Assembly: GCA_002414905.1 (NCBI GenBank)
Contig: DIAY01000212.1
Coordinates: forward strand, 30,914-94,913
DNA length: 64,000 nucleotides
Origin: Holophagales bacterium UBA5066
GTDB taxonomy: Bacteria > Acidobacteriota > Thermoanaerobaculia > UBA5066
Direction: 5' to 3'
This document shows positions 7,942 through 16,502 of this stretch, in pieces (within the stretch, counting starts at the first letter, position 1; the number at the start of each line of letters is the position of its first letter). The notes below the pieces were generated by a model. That model was not told the DNA's origin. It worked only from the letters and a program-made list of their open reading frames with translations, and did not search any database. The translations under genes were made by a program, and so were the position numbers.

Positions 7942-8927
7942 GACGCCCGGGCCCTTTCCTCCTCGTCCTTCTCCTTCTCTGCGTCGCCGCGCTGCTCATT
8001 TCGCTCCTCGTCGGCAGCGTCCGGATCGCCCCTGCGGACGCGCTCGTCGCCCTCTCGGGAACCGGAGATCCGGCCACCGTGACCATCGTCCGCGACCTGC
8101 GCCTCCCGCGTGCCCTCCTCGGCCTTCTCGTCGGAGGAGCGCTCGCACTCTCGGGTGCGGCCCTCCAGGCCCTCCTCGGCAATCCTCTCGCGGACCCTTA
8201 TCTCCTCGGCGTCTCCGGGGGAGCGGCGTGCGGCACCCTCCTCGCGGTCGTACTCGGAGTCGGAGCGGGAGGGCTTCTCGGCTCGTTCGCCCTGCCGATC
8301 GCCTCTCTCGCCGGAGCCCTCGGTGCGGTCCTCCTCGTCGGCCTCGGTGCTTCGGTGGGCGGGCGGCTCGACCGCGGGCGCCTTCTCCTCTCGGGCGTCG
8401 TCGTGAACGCCCTCGCCTCGGCAATCCTCCTCTTCCTCCTTTCCTTCAGCGACGCCGCGGGCACACGCGGCTTCGTTTTCTGGATGCTCGGCTCGCTCTC
8501 CGGCGCCACGGGAGACGCCGTACTCTCTCTGGTGGCGTACTGCGCGCTCGGCCTCGCCATCCTTCTTCCCCTCGCGCGCGCGTTCGACGCGCTGACGCTC
8601 GGCGAGGAGACCGCCTTCACTCTCGGTGTCCCCGTGGAGCGAGCCAAGCGCGTCGCCTACCTCGCCGCCTCGCTCCTGGCGGCGGCGGCCGTCGCGCACG
8701 CGGGAATCATCGGATTCGTCGGCCTCCTCGTCCCTCACGTCGTGAGGCGCCTGACGCGAGGTCACCGGGCGCTCCTCCTCGGCTCCTTCCTGGGAGGAGG
8801 CATCCTCCTCGTCGCCTCCGACCTCCTCGCCCGGACACTCTTCGCCCCGAACGAGATCTCGGTCGGCGCGATCACGGCGCTCCTCGGCGCGCCGGCTTTC
8901 CTCGTCCTCCTCCGGAGGCGGGCCTGA
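7938..8927 (+). CDS. FecCD/BtuC-type ABC transporter permease
   Basis: A 329-residue integral membrane protein of the FecCD family, with about ten hydrophobic segments. Family signatures are visible: LRLPRALLGLLVGGALALSG, ALLGNPLADPYLLGVSGGA and the late GFVGLLVPHVVR loop that couples to the ATPase. The start is GTG at 7938, overlapping the stop of the binding-protein gene, which implies translational coupling. Its own 3' end contains GGAGG, which serves as the ribosome-binding site of the next gene. Confidence 0.93.
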   Translation: MRRPGPFLLVLLLLCVAALLISLLVGSVRIAPADALVALSGTGDPATVTIVRDLRLPRALLGLLVGGALALSGAALQALLGNPLADPYLLGVSGGAACGTLLAVVLGVGAGGLLGSFALPIASLAGALGAVLLVGLGASVGGRLDRGRLLLSGVVVNALASAILLFLLSFSDAAGTRGFVFWMLGSLSGATGDAVLSLVAYCALGLAILLPLARAFDALTLGEETAFTLGVPVERAKRVAYLAASLLAAAAVAHAGIIGFVGLLVPHVVRRLTRGHRALLLGSFLGGGILLVASDLLARTLFAPNEISVGAITALLGAPAFLVLLRRRA

Positions 8928-9727
8928 CGCCCCTCGCCCTGGCAGGCGCCTTCGCCGGCTACGCCCGGGGTCTCGATGTCCTGCACGGCATCACGCTCGC
9001 CTTCGGCCCGGGGCGTCTCGTCGCGCTCCTGGGCGAGAACGGCTCCGGGAAGTCCACGCTCCTGAAGGTCCTGGCGGGTCTCCTCCCTCCCACGCGCGGC
9101 GAGGTCCTCCTCGAGGGGGTGCCGCTCGGGAGGGTCCCGCGCCGAATGGCGGCCCGCGTCCTCGGGTACCTTCCGCAGGGCTTCGAACCGTTCTTTCCGG
9201 CGACAGCGCTCGACGTCGTCCTCCTCGGACGCACGCCATTTCTCGGTTCTTTCGCCACGCCCTCCCGCAGGGACGTCGAGGTCGCCCGGGCAGCGTTGGG
9301 AGAGGTCGACGCCGGGGGACTCGAGGAGCGCGACGTGAGGAGCCTCTCGGGCGGCGAACGGCAACGGGTCTATCTCGCGCGCGTCCTGGCGGGCGAACCG
9401 CGCGTCCTTCTCCTCGATGAACCGACCGCGAGCCTCGACCCGCGCCACCGCTTCCTGGTCCTCGACGTTCTCAAGCGCCGCGTCGCGACGGGCGTCACGT
9501 GTGTCTTCTCGACGCACGAGGTCGAGCTCGCGGCCCGGACGGCCGACGACGCCGTCCTCCTCTCGAGAGGCGCAGTCCTCGCCTCGGGCCCGGTTCGGGA
9601 GAGCGTGACGGAACGCTTGCTGACGGAGCTCTTCGGCGTCCTGGCGTGCGTTACGCCGCTCGCCGACGGCAGGCCCCTCGTCACGCTCGGGACTCCTCCG
9701 GGCAACCCCCCGCAGGGGAGAGGGTAA
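8924..9727 (+). CDS. ABC transporter ATPase (BtuD/FecE-like), apparent CTG start
   Basis: An ATPase of about 267 residues with Walker A LLGENGSGKSTLL (about residues 35-47), Q-loop LGYLPQG, signature LSGGERQR, Walker B VLLLDEPTASLD and the switch His in FSTHE. It energises the permease encoded just upstream. No ATG, GTG or TTG lies in frame between the permease stop and Walker A. The best start is CTG at 8924-8926, sharing bases with the permease TGA (CTGA overlap), with GGAGG at 8914-8918, 5 nt away. From there the N-terminus LTPLALAGAFAGYARG fits the family. Confidence 0.9.
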   Translation: MTPLALAGAFAGYARGLDVLHGITLAFGPGRLVALLGENGSGKSTLLKVLAGLLPPTRGEVLLEGVPLGRVPRRMAARVLGYLPQGFEPFFPATALDVVLLGRTPFLGSFATPSRRDVEVARAALGEVDAGGLEERDVRSLSGGERQRVYLARVLAGEPRVLLLDEPTASLDPRHRFLVLDVLKRRVATGVTCVFSTHEVELAARTADDAVLLSRGAVLASGPVRESVTERLLTELFGVLACVTPLADGRPLVTLGTPPGNPPQGRG

Positions 9728-9739
9728 GATCGCGGCTTC

Positions 9740-10591
9740 ATGGCGCTCTGGTTCCGGAAAGACAAGGCCCCCCGCGCGCTGAGGGACATGGGAAAGGCGA
9801 CCTCGCTCGGCGAGGGGCTCTTCCTCAAGTGCGACGGCTGTCGCGAGACCCTCTATGCCAAGGAGGTCGAGCGGAACCAGCGCGTCTGCCCGAAATGCGG
9901 GTTCCACTTCCGTCTCCTGGTCGAGGAGCGGCTGAAGCTCCTCTTCGACGAAGGGACGTACCAGCCCCTGCACGGCGACCTTCGTGCGACCGATCCCCTC
10001 CGCTTCCGGGACACGAAGCGGTACCGGGACCGCCTCCGCAGCTACGAGGCGTCGGCCGGCCGGCCCGACGCCATCGCGGCCGGAGAGGGAAAGCTCGAGG
10101 GGGCCCGGGTTCTCGTGGCGGCCCTCGACTACGCTTTCATGGGGGGCTCGATGGGGTCGGTGGTCGGTGAGGTCCTGACGCGCATGGCCGAGAGGGCGTG
10201 CGAGCAGAGGGTTCCCCTCGTCTTCGTAACTGCCTCGGGCGGCGCGAGGATGCAGGAAGGGATCCTCTCCCTGATGCAGATGGCGAAGGTCTCGGCGGCT
10301 CTCGGCCGGGTCGCCGCGGCGCGCGTCCCCTACCTCGCGGTCCTGACCGATCCGACGACGGGCGGGGTCACAGCCTCGTTCGCGATGCTCGGCGACGTGA
10401 CCTTTGCCGAACCGAAGGCGCTGATCGGTTTCGCCGGCCCACGGGTCATCGAGCAGACGATCCGCCAGACCCTCCCGGAGGGGTTCCAGCGCTCCGAGTT
10501 CCTTCTCGACCACGGCTTCGTCGACGTCGTCGTTCCGCGCAAGGAGCTGAAGGCGGCCCTCGCTAACGTCCTCCGTCTCCTGGCCGCGTGA
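9740..10591 (+). CDS. accD: Acetyl-CoA carboxylase carboxyltransferase subunit beta
   Basis: Beta subunit of the carboxyltransferase half of acetyl-CoA carboxylase, which moves the carboxyl group from biotin to acetyl-CoA to make malonyl-CoA. The 283-residue protein has the N-terminal zinc ribbon (KCDGC ... CPKCGF, about residues 30-55) and a crotonase-type core with TASGGARMQEGILSLMQMAK and the oxyanion-hole segments GGVTASFAMLGDV and GFAGPRVIEQT. It begins 12 nt after the ABC ATPase and overlaps folC by GTGA; accD-folC is a common bacterial gene pair. accA is not in this window. Confidence 0.96.
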   Translation: MALWFRKDKAPRALRDMGKATSLGEGLFLKCDGCRETLYAKEVERNQRVCPKCGFHFRLLVEERLKLLFDEGTYQPLHGDLRATDPLRFRDTKRYRDRLRSYEASAGRPDAIAAGEGKLEGARVLVAALDYAFMGGSMGSVVGEVLTRMAERACEQRVPLVFVTASGGARMQEGILSLMQMAKVSAALGRVAAARVPYLAVLTDPTTGGVTASFAMLGDVTFAEPKALIGFAGPRVIEQTIRQTLPEGFQRSEFLLDHGFVDVVVPRKELKAALANVLRLLAA

Positions 10592-11790
10592 ACCCGGGCG
10601 CCGGCCTCGGCTGGCTCGACGCGCTCGGGCCGCAGAAGATTCGTCCCGGCCTCGCGCGCACGCGCGCCCTCCTCGCCGCACTCGGGAATCCGCAGGCCTC
10701 TTACCGGGTCCTCCTCGTCGGCGGGACGAATGGCAAGGGGTCGACGGCCGCGGCCGCGGCGTCGATCCTCGACGCGGCGGGCCTGCGCGTCGGTCTGACG
10801 ACCTCGCCTCACCTCGTCCGCGTGACCGAGCGGGTTCGCCTCTGCGGCCGCGACGTCTCTGGTGCGCAGCTCGACTCGGCCCTCCGGCTCGTGGCGGCCG
10901 TCTCCGGCGAGGGCGCGCTGTGCCCGACCTACTTCGAGGCGCTCGTCGTCGCCGCGTGCGAGCTGTTTCGCCGGGCGCGCGTGTCCGTGGCCGTCGTCGA
11001 GGTCGGGATCGGCGGGCGGCTCGACGCCACGAACGTTCTCGACCCCGAGGTGTCCGTCGTGACGAACGTCGAGGAGGACCACCTCGAGACGCTCGGACCG
11101 TCGCTCGCCGACGTGGCGCGCGAGAAGGCCGGGATCTTCCGGCGAGGCCAGCCGGCGCTGACGGCGGCAACGGGCGCCGGGCTCGACGTCCTGCGCCTGG
11201 AGGCGGGACAGACCGGGGCACGCCTCCTCGAGATCCCTCCGTCGCCCGCGTGGGACGACGTGTCGCCCCTCCCCGGCGCGCACCAGCGTGCGAATCTCGC
11301 CCTCGCCGTCGCGGCGGCACGCGCCTTCGCCCCTCTCGCCGACGCCACCGTCCGGCGAGGAATCGCCTCGATCCGCTGGCCCGGGCGGCTTCAGAACGTC
11401 CCGCGCCCGGGTCTTCGCCCGCTCCTCGTCGACGGCGCCCACAACCCCGCTGGAGCGGCAGCCCTTGCCGCCTACCTCGATACCGCCGGACTGTCGGGAA
11501 GAATCGACCTCGTCTTCGGCGTTCTCGGCGACAAGGCTTTCGAGGAAATGTTCGCGTCGCTGGCCACGCGGGCGCGCCGGGTCGTTCTCGTCGCCCCGGC
11601 CTCTCCTCGCGCCATTCCGCCGGAGGCCCTCGCCGCGCGCCTCGGGCGGCCGCATCTCCCGCAGGCCGCCTCGCTCGAGGACGCGATCGCTGGCCTCGAT
11701 GGCAGCGGGGGAGACGCCCCTATACTCGTCGCCGGGTCGCTCGTCCTCGCCGGCGAGGCTCTGGCGCTCGTTGAGCCCCGCGAACCTTGA
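10588..11790 (+). CDS. folC: Bifunctional folylpolyglutamate synthase / dihydrofolate synthase
   Basis: A Mur-ligase-family enzyme that adds glutamate to dihydropteroate and/or folates, keeping one-carbon carriers in the cell. It has 400 residues. The ATP-binding loop is GGTNGKGSTAA (about 47-57), followed by SPHLVRVTERVRL and the metal-binding segment EVGIGGRLDATN. A C-terminal Mur-ligase domain carries the VDGAHNPAG motif. The start is GTG at 10588, inside the accD stop. Whether one or both activities are kept cannot be told from the sequence. Confidence 0.94.
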   Translation: MNPGAGLGWLDALGPQKIRPGLARTRALLAALGNPQASYRVLLVGGTNGKGSTAAAAASILDAAGLRVGLTTSPHLVRVTERVRLCGRDVSGAQLDSALRLVAAVSGEGALCPTYFEALVVAACELFRRARVSVAVVEVGIGGRLDATNVLDPEVSVVTNVEEDHLETLGPSLADVAREKAGIFRRGQPALTAATGAGLDVLRLEAGQTGARLLEIPPSPAWDDVSPLPGAHQRANLALAVAAARAFAPLADATVRRGIASIRWPGRLQNVPRPGLRPLLVDGAHNPAGAAALAAYLDTAGLSGRIDLVFGVLGDKAFEEMFASLATRARRVVLVAPASPRAIPPEALAARLGRPHLPQAASLEDAIAGLDGSGGDAPILVAGSLVLAGEALALVEPREP

Positions 11791-11815
11791 GGCGTCCGGG
11801 CGCCCGGAGGATCGG

Positions 11816-13180
11816 ATGGTCACAGGGAAATCCGCGGGGGCCGTCGCCTACACTAAGGGAGAGCTCGAAGCCTTCGAGGACGTGCGGCTCACGATCTACG
11901 CCTCGCGCGCCGCGGCTGCGGTACGCCGCCGGGAGATCGCGCCCGAGACCGACGGAGCGGACTACCGGACCGAGTTCCAGCGCGACCGTGACCGGATCGT
12001 CCACTCGAAGGCCTTCCGCCGGCTCAAGCACAAGACCCAGGTCTTCATCCCGTTCGAGGGGGACCACTATCGGACGCGCCTGACGCATACCCTGGAGGTC
12101 ACGCAGGTGGCGCGGACCGTGGCGCGGACGCTCGGCCTCAACGAGGACCTCGCGGAAGCCTGCGCCCTCGCGCACGATCTCGGGCACACACCGTTCGGCC
12201 ACTCTGGGGAAAAGGCGCTGAACCGGATCCTCACGGGCGGAGAGCCGGCCGTGGCGCTCTCGCCGAAGGCCGTCGCACTCGTCGGCGCCTTCAAGCACAA
12301 CTACCAGTCGGTCCGCGTCGTCGACCTCCTCGAGAAGCGGTACGAGGAGCCGGGACTGAACCTGACGGACGAGACGCGGGAGGGGATCCTCAAGCACACG
12401 ACCTGGAAGCGCGACTTTCCGTTTCCGGTCCTCGATCCCGAAGGCCTCCACCTCGGCTCCGGCTGTCATCTCGAGGGGCAGGCCGTCGGCTGGGCGGACG
12501 AGATCGCCCAGCAGGCGCACGACCTCGAGGACGGCCTCGGCCTCGTCGGCATCGGCAAGGCGGAAGAGATCCCGCTCGCGCGGGAGATCGTGGCGGGTCT
12601 CGGCGCCCGATGGCGGGAGGCTTCCGACCCGGCGGTCCAGAAAGCCCTCCTGATCCGCGGCCTGATCCACCGCCTCGTCACCGACCTGGTCGTCGCCTCG
12701 CGCGTGGCGATCGAGAAGTGGCTCGCCGCGCAGAAGGTGACGACGCCTGCGGAGTTCGCCGCGCACAGGAGGAAGCTCCCCGGTTCCCTCGTCGCCCTCT
12801 CGCGCGAGGGAGAGAAGCGGTACCTCGAGCTGAAGGAGTTCGTCTACCGTCACATCATCCACAGCCAGGCGGTTTCCCAGCACGATTTCCGGGCGCAGCT
12901 CGTCGTCAACCGCCTCTTCGACGCGTACGCGAAGAACCCCCGCCTCCTGCCGGACGCCGTCCTCGCCCGTGTTACCGAGCTTTCCGGACTCCCGTTCCTC
13001 AGGGAGATTCCCCTGAAGAAGGTGGAGGCCGTGATCGCCGGTCGCTGGCGCGAGGAGCCGGCCGTCCTGCGCTGCATCGCCGACCACATCGCCGGCATGA
13101 CCGACAGCTACGCGCTCGGCGAGTACGACGCGCTCTTCGCCCCCTACCCGCGGCGGCCCGCGGGAACGCCGGCGGGTTAG
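11816..13180 (+). CDS. dgt: Deoxyguanosinetriphosphate triphosphohydrolase-like (HD domain)
   Basis: A 454-residue dNTP triphosphohydrolase of the HD superfamily, which splits dNTPs to nucleoside and triphosphate. The metal-binding H...HD...D set is visible: THTLEVTQVART, ALAHDLGHTPFGHSGE and a later D in the EGLIHRLVTD-like helix. The family start DRDRIVHSKAFRRLKHKTQVF is clear. The open frame runs far upstream through folC, but CGGAGG at 11805-11810 and the ATG at 11816 fix the start, 25 nt after folC. Confidence 0.9.
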   Translation: MVTGKSAGAVAYTKGELEAFEDVRLTIYASRAAAAVRRREIAPETDGADYRTEFQRDRDRIVHSKAFRRLKHKTQVFIPFEGDHYRTRLTHTLEVTQVARTVARTLGLNEDLAEACALAHDLGHTPFGHSGEKALNRILTGGEPAVALSPKAVALVGAFKHNYQSVRVVDLLEKRYEEPGLNLTDETREGILKHTTWKRDFPFPVLDPEGLHLGSGCHLEGQAVGWADEIAQQAHDLEDGLGLVGIGKAEEIPLAREIVAGLGARWREASDPAVQKALLIRGLIHRLVTDLVVASRVAIEKWLAAQKVTTPAEFAAHRRKLPGSLVALSREGEKRYLELKEFVYRHIIHSQAVSQHDFRAQLVVNRLFDAYAKNPRLLPDAVLARVTELSGLPFLREIPLKKVEAVIAGRWREEPAVLRCIADHIAGMTDSYALGEYDALFAPYPRRPAGTPAG

Positions 13181-13189
13181 GATTCACCG

Positions 13190-13651
13190 ATGCGCATCGC
13201 GTTTGGCGCCGACCATGCGGGCTACGAGCTGAAGGAGCTTCTCGCCCGTTTCGCGACCGATCTGGGCCACGAGGTGATCGACCTCGGCACCTCCTCCTCC
13301 ACCGTCTCCGTCGACTACCCCGACTTCGGCTTCGCCGTCGCACGCGCCGTCGCTTCGGGCCGCGCCGAACGCGGCGTCGTCGTCTGCGGCACCGGGATCG
13401 GCATCACGATCGCCGCCAACCGCGCCTCTGGCGTTCGGGCCGGAGTGGCGACCGACCTCTTTGCGGCGCAGCTGATGCGGGAGCACAACGACGCGAACGT
13501 CCTCGGCCTCGGTGCGCGCGCCACGGCCGCCCCGCTCGCCAGAGCGATCTTCGAGACATTCCTGAAGACACCATTCGCCGGCGGGCGCCACCAGAAGCGC
13601 GTCGACAAGCTCGACTCCCTCCCGCCGCGCGTCGAAGGAGACCCCCGATGA
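13190..13651 (+). CDS. rpiB: Ribose-5-phosphate isomerase B
   Basis: Interconverts ribose 5-phosphate and ribulose 5-phosphate (RpiB/LacAB fold, pentose phosphate pathway). The 153-residue product shows MRIAFGADHAGYELKE, DYPDFG, the catalytic-Cys loop VVVCGTGIGI (Cys near residue 66) and the AQLMREHNDANVLGLGAR segment. It starts 9 nt after dgt and overlaps glyA by ATGA. An rpiB-glyA pairing is known from other bacteria. Confidence 0.95.
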   Translation: MRIAFGADHAGYELKELLARFATDLGHEVIDLGTSSSTVSVDYPDFGFAVARAVASGRAERGVVVCGTGIGITIAANRASGVRAGVATDLFAAQLMREHNDANVLGLGARATAAPLARAIFETFLKTPFAGGRHQKRVDKLDSLPPRVEGDPR

Positions 13652-14931
13652 GCACGACCCTCACGCCGAGCCCCCGCCTGATGGGGCGCTCCCTCGCCGT
13701 CGTCGACCCGGAAGTCGCCACCGCCGTCGATGCCGAGTTCGTCCGCCAGCGCGATGGCCTCGAGCTGATCGCTTCCGAGAATTACGCCTCCCGCGCCGTC
13801 CTCGAGGCGACGGGCTCCGTCCTGACGAACAAGTACGCCGAGGGGTACCCCGGCCGGCGCTACTACGGCGGCTGCGAGAACGTCGACGTCACCGAGTCGC
13901 TCGCGATCGCTCGCGCCCGGAAGCTCTTCTCACCGCAGGATCCCGACGCGATCCACGCGAACGTCCAGCCCCACTCCGGCTCGCAGGCGAACACGGCCGT
14001 CTACCTCGCCTGTCTCAAGCCCGGAGACACGCTCCTCGGGATGTCTCTCGCGCACGGCGGACACCTGACGCACGGGCACCCGCTCTCGATCTCGGGCAAG
14101 CAGTACCGCGTCGTCTCCTACGGCGTCACGCGCGAGACCGAGACGATCGACTACGACGAGCTTGCCCGGGTCGCCGAAGCCGAGAAGCCGAAGCTCATCA
14201 TCGCGGGGGCCTCGGCCTACCCGCGGATCCTCGATTTCCCGAGGTTCCGGCAGGTCGCCGATTCCGTCGGGGCGCTCCTCATGGTCGATATGGCCCACAT
14301 CGCGGGCCTCGTGGCGACGGGCCTCCACCCCTCGCCCGTCGGGCACGCGCACTTCGTCACGTCGACGACGCACAAGACGCTTCGCGGGCCGCGAGGCGGG
14401 CTCGTCCTCTGCACTCCCGAGTGGGCCAAGGAGATCGACAGGGCGGTCTTCCCGGGCCTTCAGGGCGGGCCGCTCGAGCACGTGATCGCGGCCAAGGCCG
14501 TGTCGTTCCTCGAGGCGCTCTCGCCCGAGTTCACGACGTACCAGCAAGCCGTCCTCGACAACGCGAAAGCCTTCGCGACCGCCGTGGCCTCGCAGGGCTT
14601 CCGGATCGTCTCCGGCGGGACCGACAACCACCTCTTCCTCGTCGACCTCGGTCCGAGGAAGCTCACGGGGAAGGTGGCGGAGAAGGCGCTCGACCACGCC
14701 GGGATCACGGTCAACAAGAACGCCATCCCGTTCGACCCGAACCCGCCGATGGTCACCTCGGGCCTGCGTCTCGGAACCCCTGCCGTCACCACGCGAGGCA
14801 TGGGGCTCGCCGAGATGGAGACGATCGCCGCCTGGATCGGCGAGGTCCTCGCCGCTCCGGACGACGAGGCCGTGAAAGCCTCCGTCAAGGCGAAAGTCAA
14901 GGAGCTGACCGCAGCCTTCCCGATCTACTGA
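13648..14931 (+). CDS. glyA: Serine hydroxymethyltransferase
   Basis: A PLP enzyme converting serine and tetrahydrofolate to glycine and methylene-tetrahydrofolate. It has 427 residues, as usual for bacterial SHMT. ELIASENYAS, the NKYAEGYPGRRYYGGCENVD segment and the PLP-lysine motif TTTHKTLRGPRGG (written here as STTHKTLRGPRGG) are all intact. The ATG at 13648 overlaps the rpiB stop, so the two are coupled. It sits in the same run as folC, linking folate polyglutamylation to one-carbon supply. A longer frame open from 12610 is read-through of another frame. Confidence 0.97.
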   Translation: MSTTLTPSPRLMGRSLAVVDPEVATAVDAEFVRQRDGLELIASENYASRAVLEATGSVLTNKYAEGYPGRRYYGGCENVDVTESLAIARARKLFSPQDPDAIHANVQPHSGSQANTAVYLACLKPGDTLLGMSLAHGGHLTHGHPLSISGKQYRVVSYGVTRETETIDYDELARVAEAEKPKLIIAGASAYPRILDFPRFRQVADSVGALLMVDMAHIAGLVATGLHPSPVGHAHFVTSTTHKTLRGPRGGLVLCTPEWAKEIDRAVFPGLQGGPLEHVIAAKAVSFLEALSPEFTTYQQAVLDNAKAFATAVASQGFRIVSGGTDNHLFLVDLGPRKLTGKVAEKALDHAGITVNKNAIPFDPNPPMVTSGLRLGTPAVTTRGMGLAEMETIAAWIGEVLAAPDDEAVKASVKAKVKELTAAFPIY

Positions 14932-14939
14932 CGTTCCCG

Positions 14940-14965
14940 GGGGACCCGGGTTGGCCCGGGTCCCC
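14940..14965. terminator. Bidirectional hairpin between glyA and elbB
   Basis: A perfect 11-bp GC stem (14940-14950 with 14955-14965) and the 4-nt loop TTGG lie between two convergent genes, 8 nt after the glyA stop. It has no T-run, so any termination relies on stem strength or Rho. Confidence 0.65.
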
Positions 14966-14997
14966 GCGGCGAGCCGTCAGGGAAGGCGCGAGACGTC

Positions 14998-15666
14998 CTA
15001 CTGGTGCCGGGCCATGCGGAGAAGCTCGGCGACGAGCTTCTCGATTCCGGCAAAGACTTCGGAGATCGGGCTGTCGAGCATGTAGGCCGGAGTCGTGACG
15101 AGGCGTTTCTCCTCGTCGACGACGGCGCGGCCGCCTCCGCAGGAGACGTGCTGGCCGCCCATCTTCTCGACGGCCGCGGCCGTTGCGGGATCGGTCCCGA
15201 TGGTCAGCTTCGGCTGCTCTCCTCCGAGGAGCTTCGCGAGGACCACCGGCGCGATGCAGGCGGCGCCGACGGGCTTGCCCGCGGCGTGGACGGCGCGGAT
15301 GACGCGCGCCACGTCGGGGTGGACCTCGCAGTCGGCCCCCCGGAACGCGAAGTCGCAGAGGGTCTTGGCGGCGCCGAAGCCTCCAGGGAGGACGAGGGCG
15401 TCGAGCGTCGACGGGTCGAAACCGGAGAGGCTCTTCACTTTCCCGCGAGCGATACGCGCGGACTCGACGAGGACGTTCCGGGTCTCGTCCGCGGCGGGCT
15501 GCCCCGTCAGGTGGTTGACGACGTGCTTCTGGGCGACGTCGGGAGCAAGGCAGACGGCCTCGGCCCCGGCCCGATCCAGGGCCAGAAGAATCAGGACCGA
15601 TTCGTGGATCTCGGCGCCGTCGTAGACGCCGCAGCCCGAGAGGAGGACTCCGACTTTCGGCTTCAT
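14998..15666 (-). CDS. elbB: ElbB-like DJ-1/PfpI-superfamily glyoxalase
   Basis: A 222-residue protein of the ElbB (isoprenoid-biosynthesis-associated glyoxalase) branch of the DJ-1/PfpI superfamily. Typical signs are the start MKPKVGVLLSGCGVYDGAEIHE, LPGGFGAAKTLCDFA and the nucleophile elbow GAACIAPVVLAK, with Cys where E. coli ElbB has its key Cys. ElbB can act as a weak glyoxalase; its physiological role is unclear. The frame continues far upstream, but the ATG at 15666 preceded by GGAGG fits the family start. It lies 89 nt after the GT2 gene and may be transcribed with it. Confidence 0.9.
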   Translation of the reverse strand: MKPKVGVLLSGCGVYDGAEIHESVLILLALDRAGAEAVCLAPDVAQKHVVNHLTGQPAADETRNVLVESARIARGKVKSLSGFDPSTLDALVLPGGFGAAKTLCDFAFRGADCEVHPDVARVIRAVHAAGKPVGAACIAPVVLAKLLGGEQPKLTIGTDPATAAAVEKMGGQHVSCGGGRAVVDEEKRLVTTPAYMLDSPISEVFAGIEKLVAELLRMARHQ

Positions 15667-15755
15667 GCTGCACCTCCGGTGTCGAGCGGAGATCGTATCG
15701 GGAGAGGAGCCGAAAGGGGAAGGTGCGGGACGCCGTACTCTTGCGGGGGGCCGCC

Positions 15756-16502
15756 TCAGGCCGGCGGAGGGCCGGGCTTGGCCCGCATCGTCCGGGAGAC
15801 GCGCCGGCGGATCCGGAAGAGGGTCGCGAACGCTTCCAACCCGCCGCCGAGGCCGACCCGGGTGTCCGGGGAGTTGAACCAGAGGACCGGCACCTCCGCG
15901 ATCCGGTAGCCGAGGCGCCGAGCGAGCAGGAGCGCCTCGACGTCGAAGGCGAAGCGGTCGACGGTGGCTCGGGAGAAGACCTCCCGGGCCGCATCCCGGC
16001 TGAAGAGCTTGAACCCGCACTGGGTGTCCCGGATGCCCGAGACGACGAGAAGCCGCACGAGGAGGTTGAAGACCCTTCCGCTCGCGACGCGAAAGAGCGA
16101 CTGCCGCTCTTTCACGAGGGTCGTGTCGACACCTCTCGAGCCGATGGCCACCGGCGCGCCCGCGGAAAGGAGCTTGTCGAGCTCCTCGATGGGCGTCGAC
16201 AGGTCGGCGTCGGTCACGAGGACGTGAGCGCCCGTCGCCTCGAGGACGCCGGCCCGGACGGCGGCCCCCTTTCCGCGGTTCTCCGGCAGGCGGATCACGC
16301 GGAACGAGAGACCGAGGCCGGCGGCGGTCTTCTCGGCCACCGCGGCCGTCCGGTCCGAGGAGCCGTCGTCGACGACGAGAACCTCGGACGCCAGCGGTGG
16401 CGTGTGGGAACGGAGCCATTCGGCGATCCGCGCGAGGGCCACGGGGAGCCGCTTCTCCTCGTTGAAGGCGGGTATGACGAGGGACAGGGCGGGGGACGGC
16501 AT
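15756..16502 (-). CDS. GT2 glycosyltransferase, dolichyl-phosphate glucosyltransferase-like
   Basis: A 248-residue GT-A-fold enzyme. Features are PALSLVIPAFNEEKRLP at the start, VVDDGSSDRT, NRGKGAAVRAG, the DXD-type VTDADLSTP and a C-terminal SGIRDTQCGFKLFSRDAAR segment. This pattern fits polyprenyl/dolichyl-phosphate beta-glucosyltransferases, which charge a lipid carrier for GT-C enzymes. I see no long C-terminal membrane tail. The ATG at 16502 overlaps the upstream methyltransferase stop. It could donate lipid-linked sugar to the GT-C enzymes at 25837-33048, but that is inference. Confidence 0.85.
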   Translation of the reverse strand: MPSPALSLVIPAFNEEKRLPVALARIAEWLRSHTPPLASEVLVVDDGSSDRTAAVAEKTAAGLGLSFRVIRLPENRGKGAAVRAGVLEATGAHVLVTDADLSTPIEELDKLLSAGAPVAIGSRGVDTTLVKERQSLFRVASGRVFNLLVRLLVVSGIRDTQCGFKLFSRDAAREVFSRATVDRFAFDVEALLLARRLGYRIAEVPVLWFNSPDTRVGLGGGLEAFATLFRIRRRVSRTMRAKPGPPPA

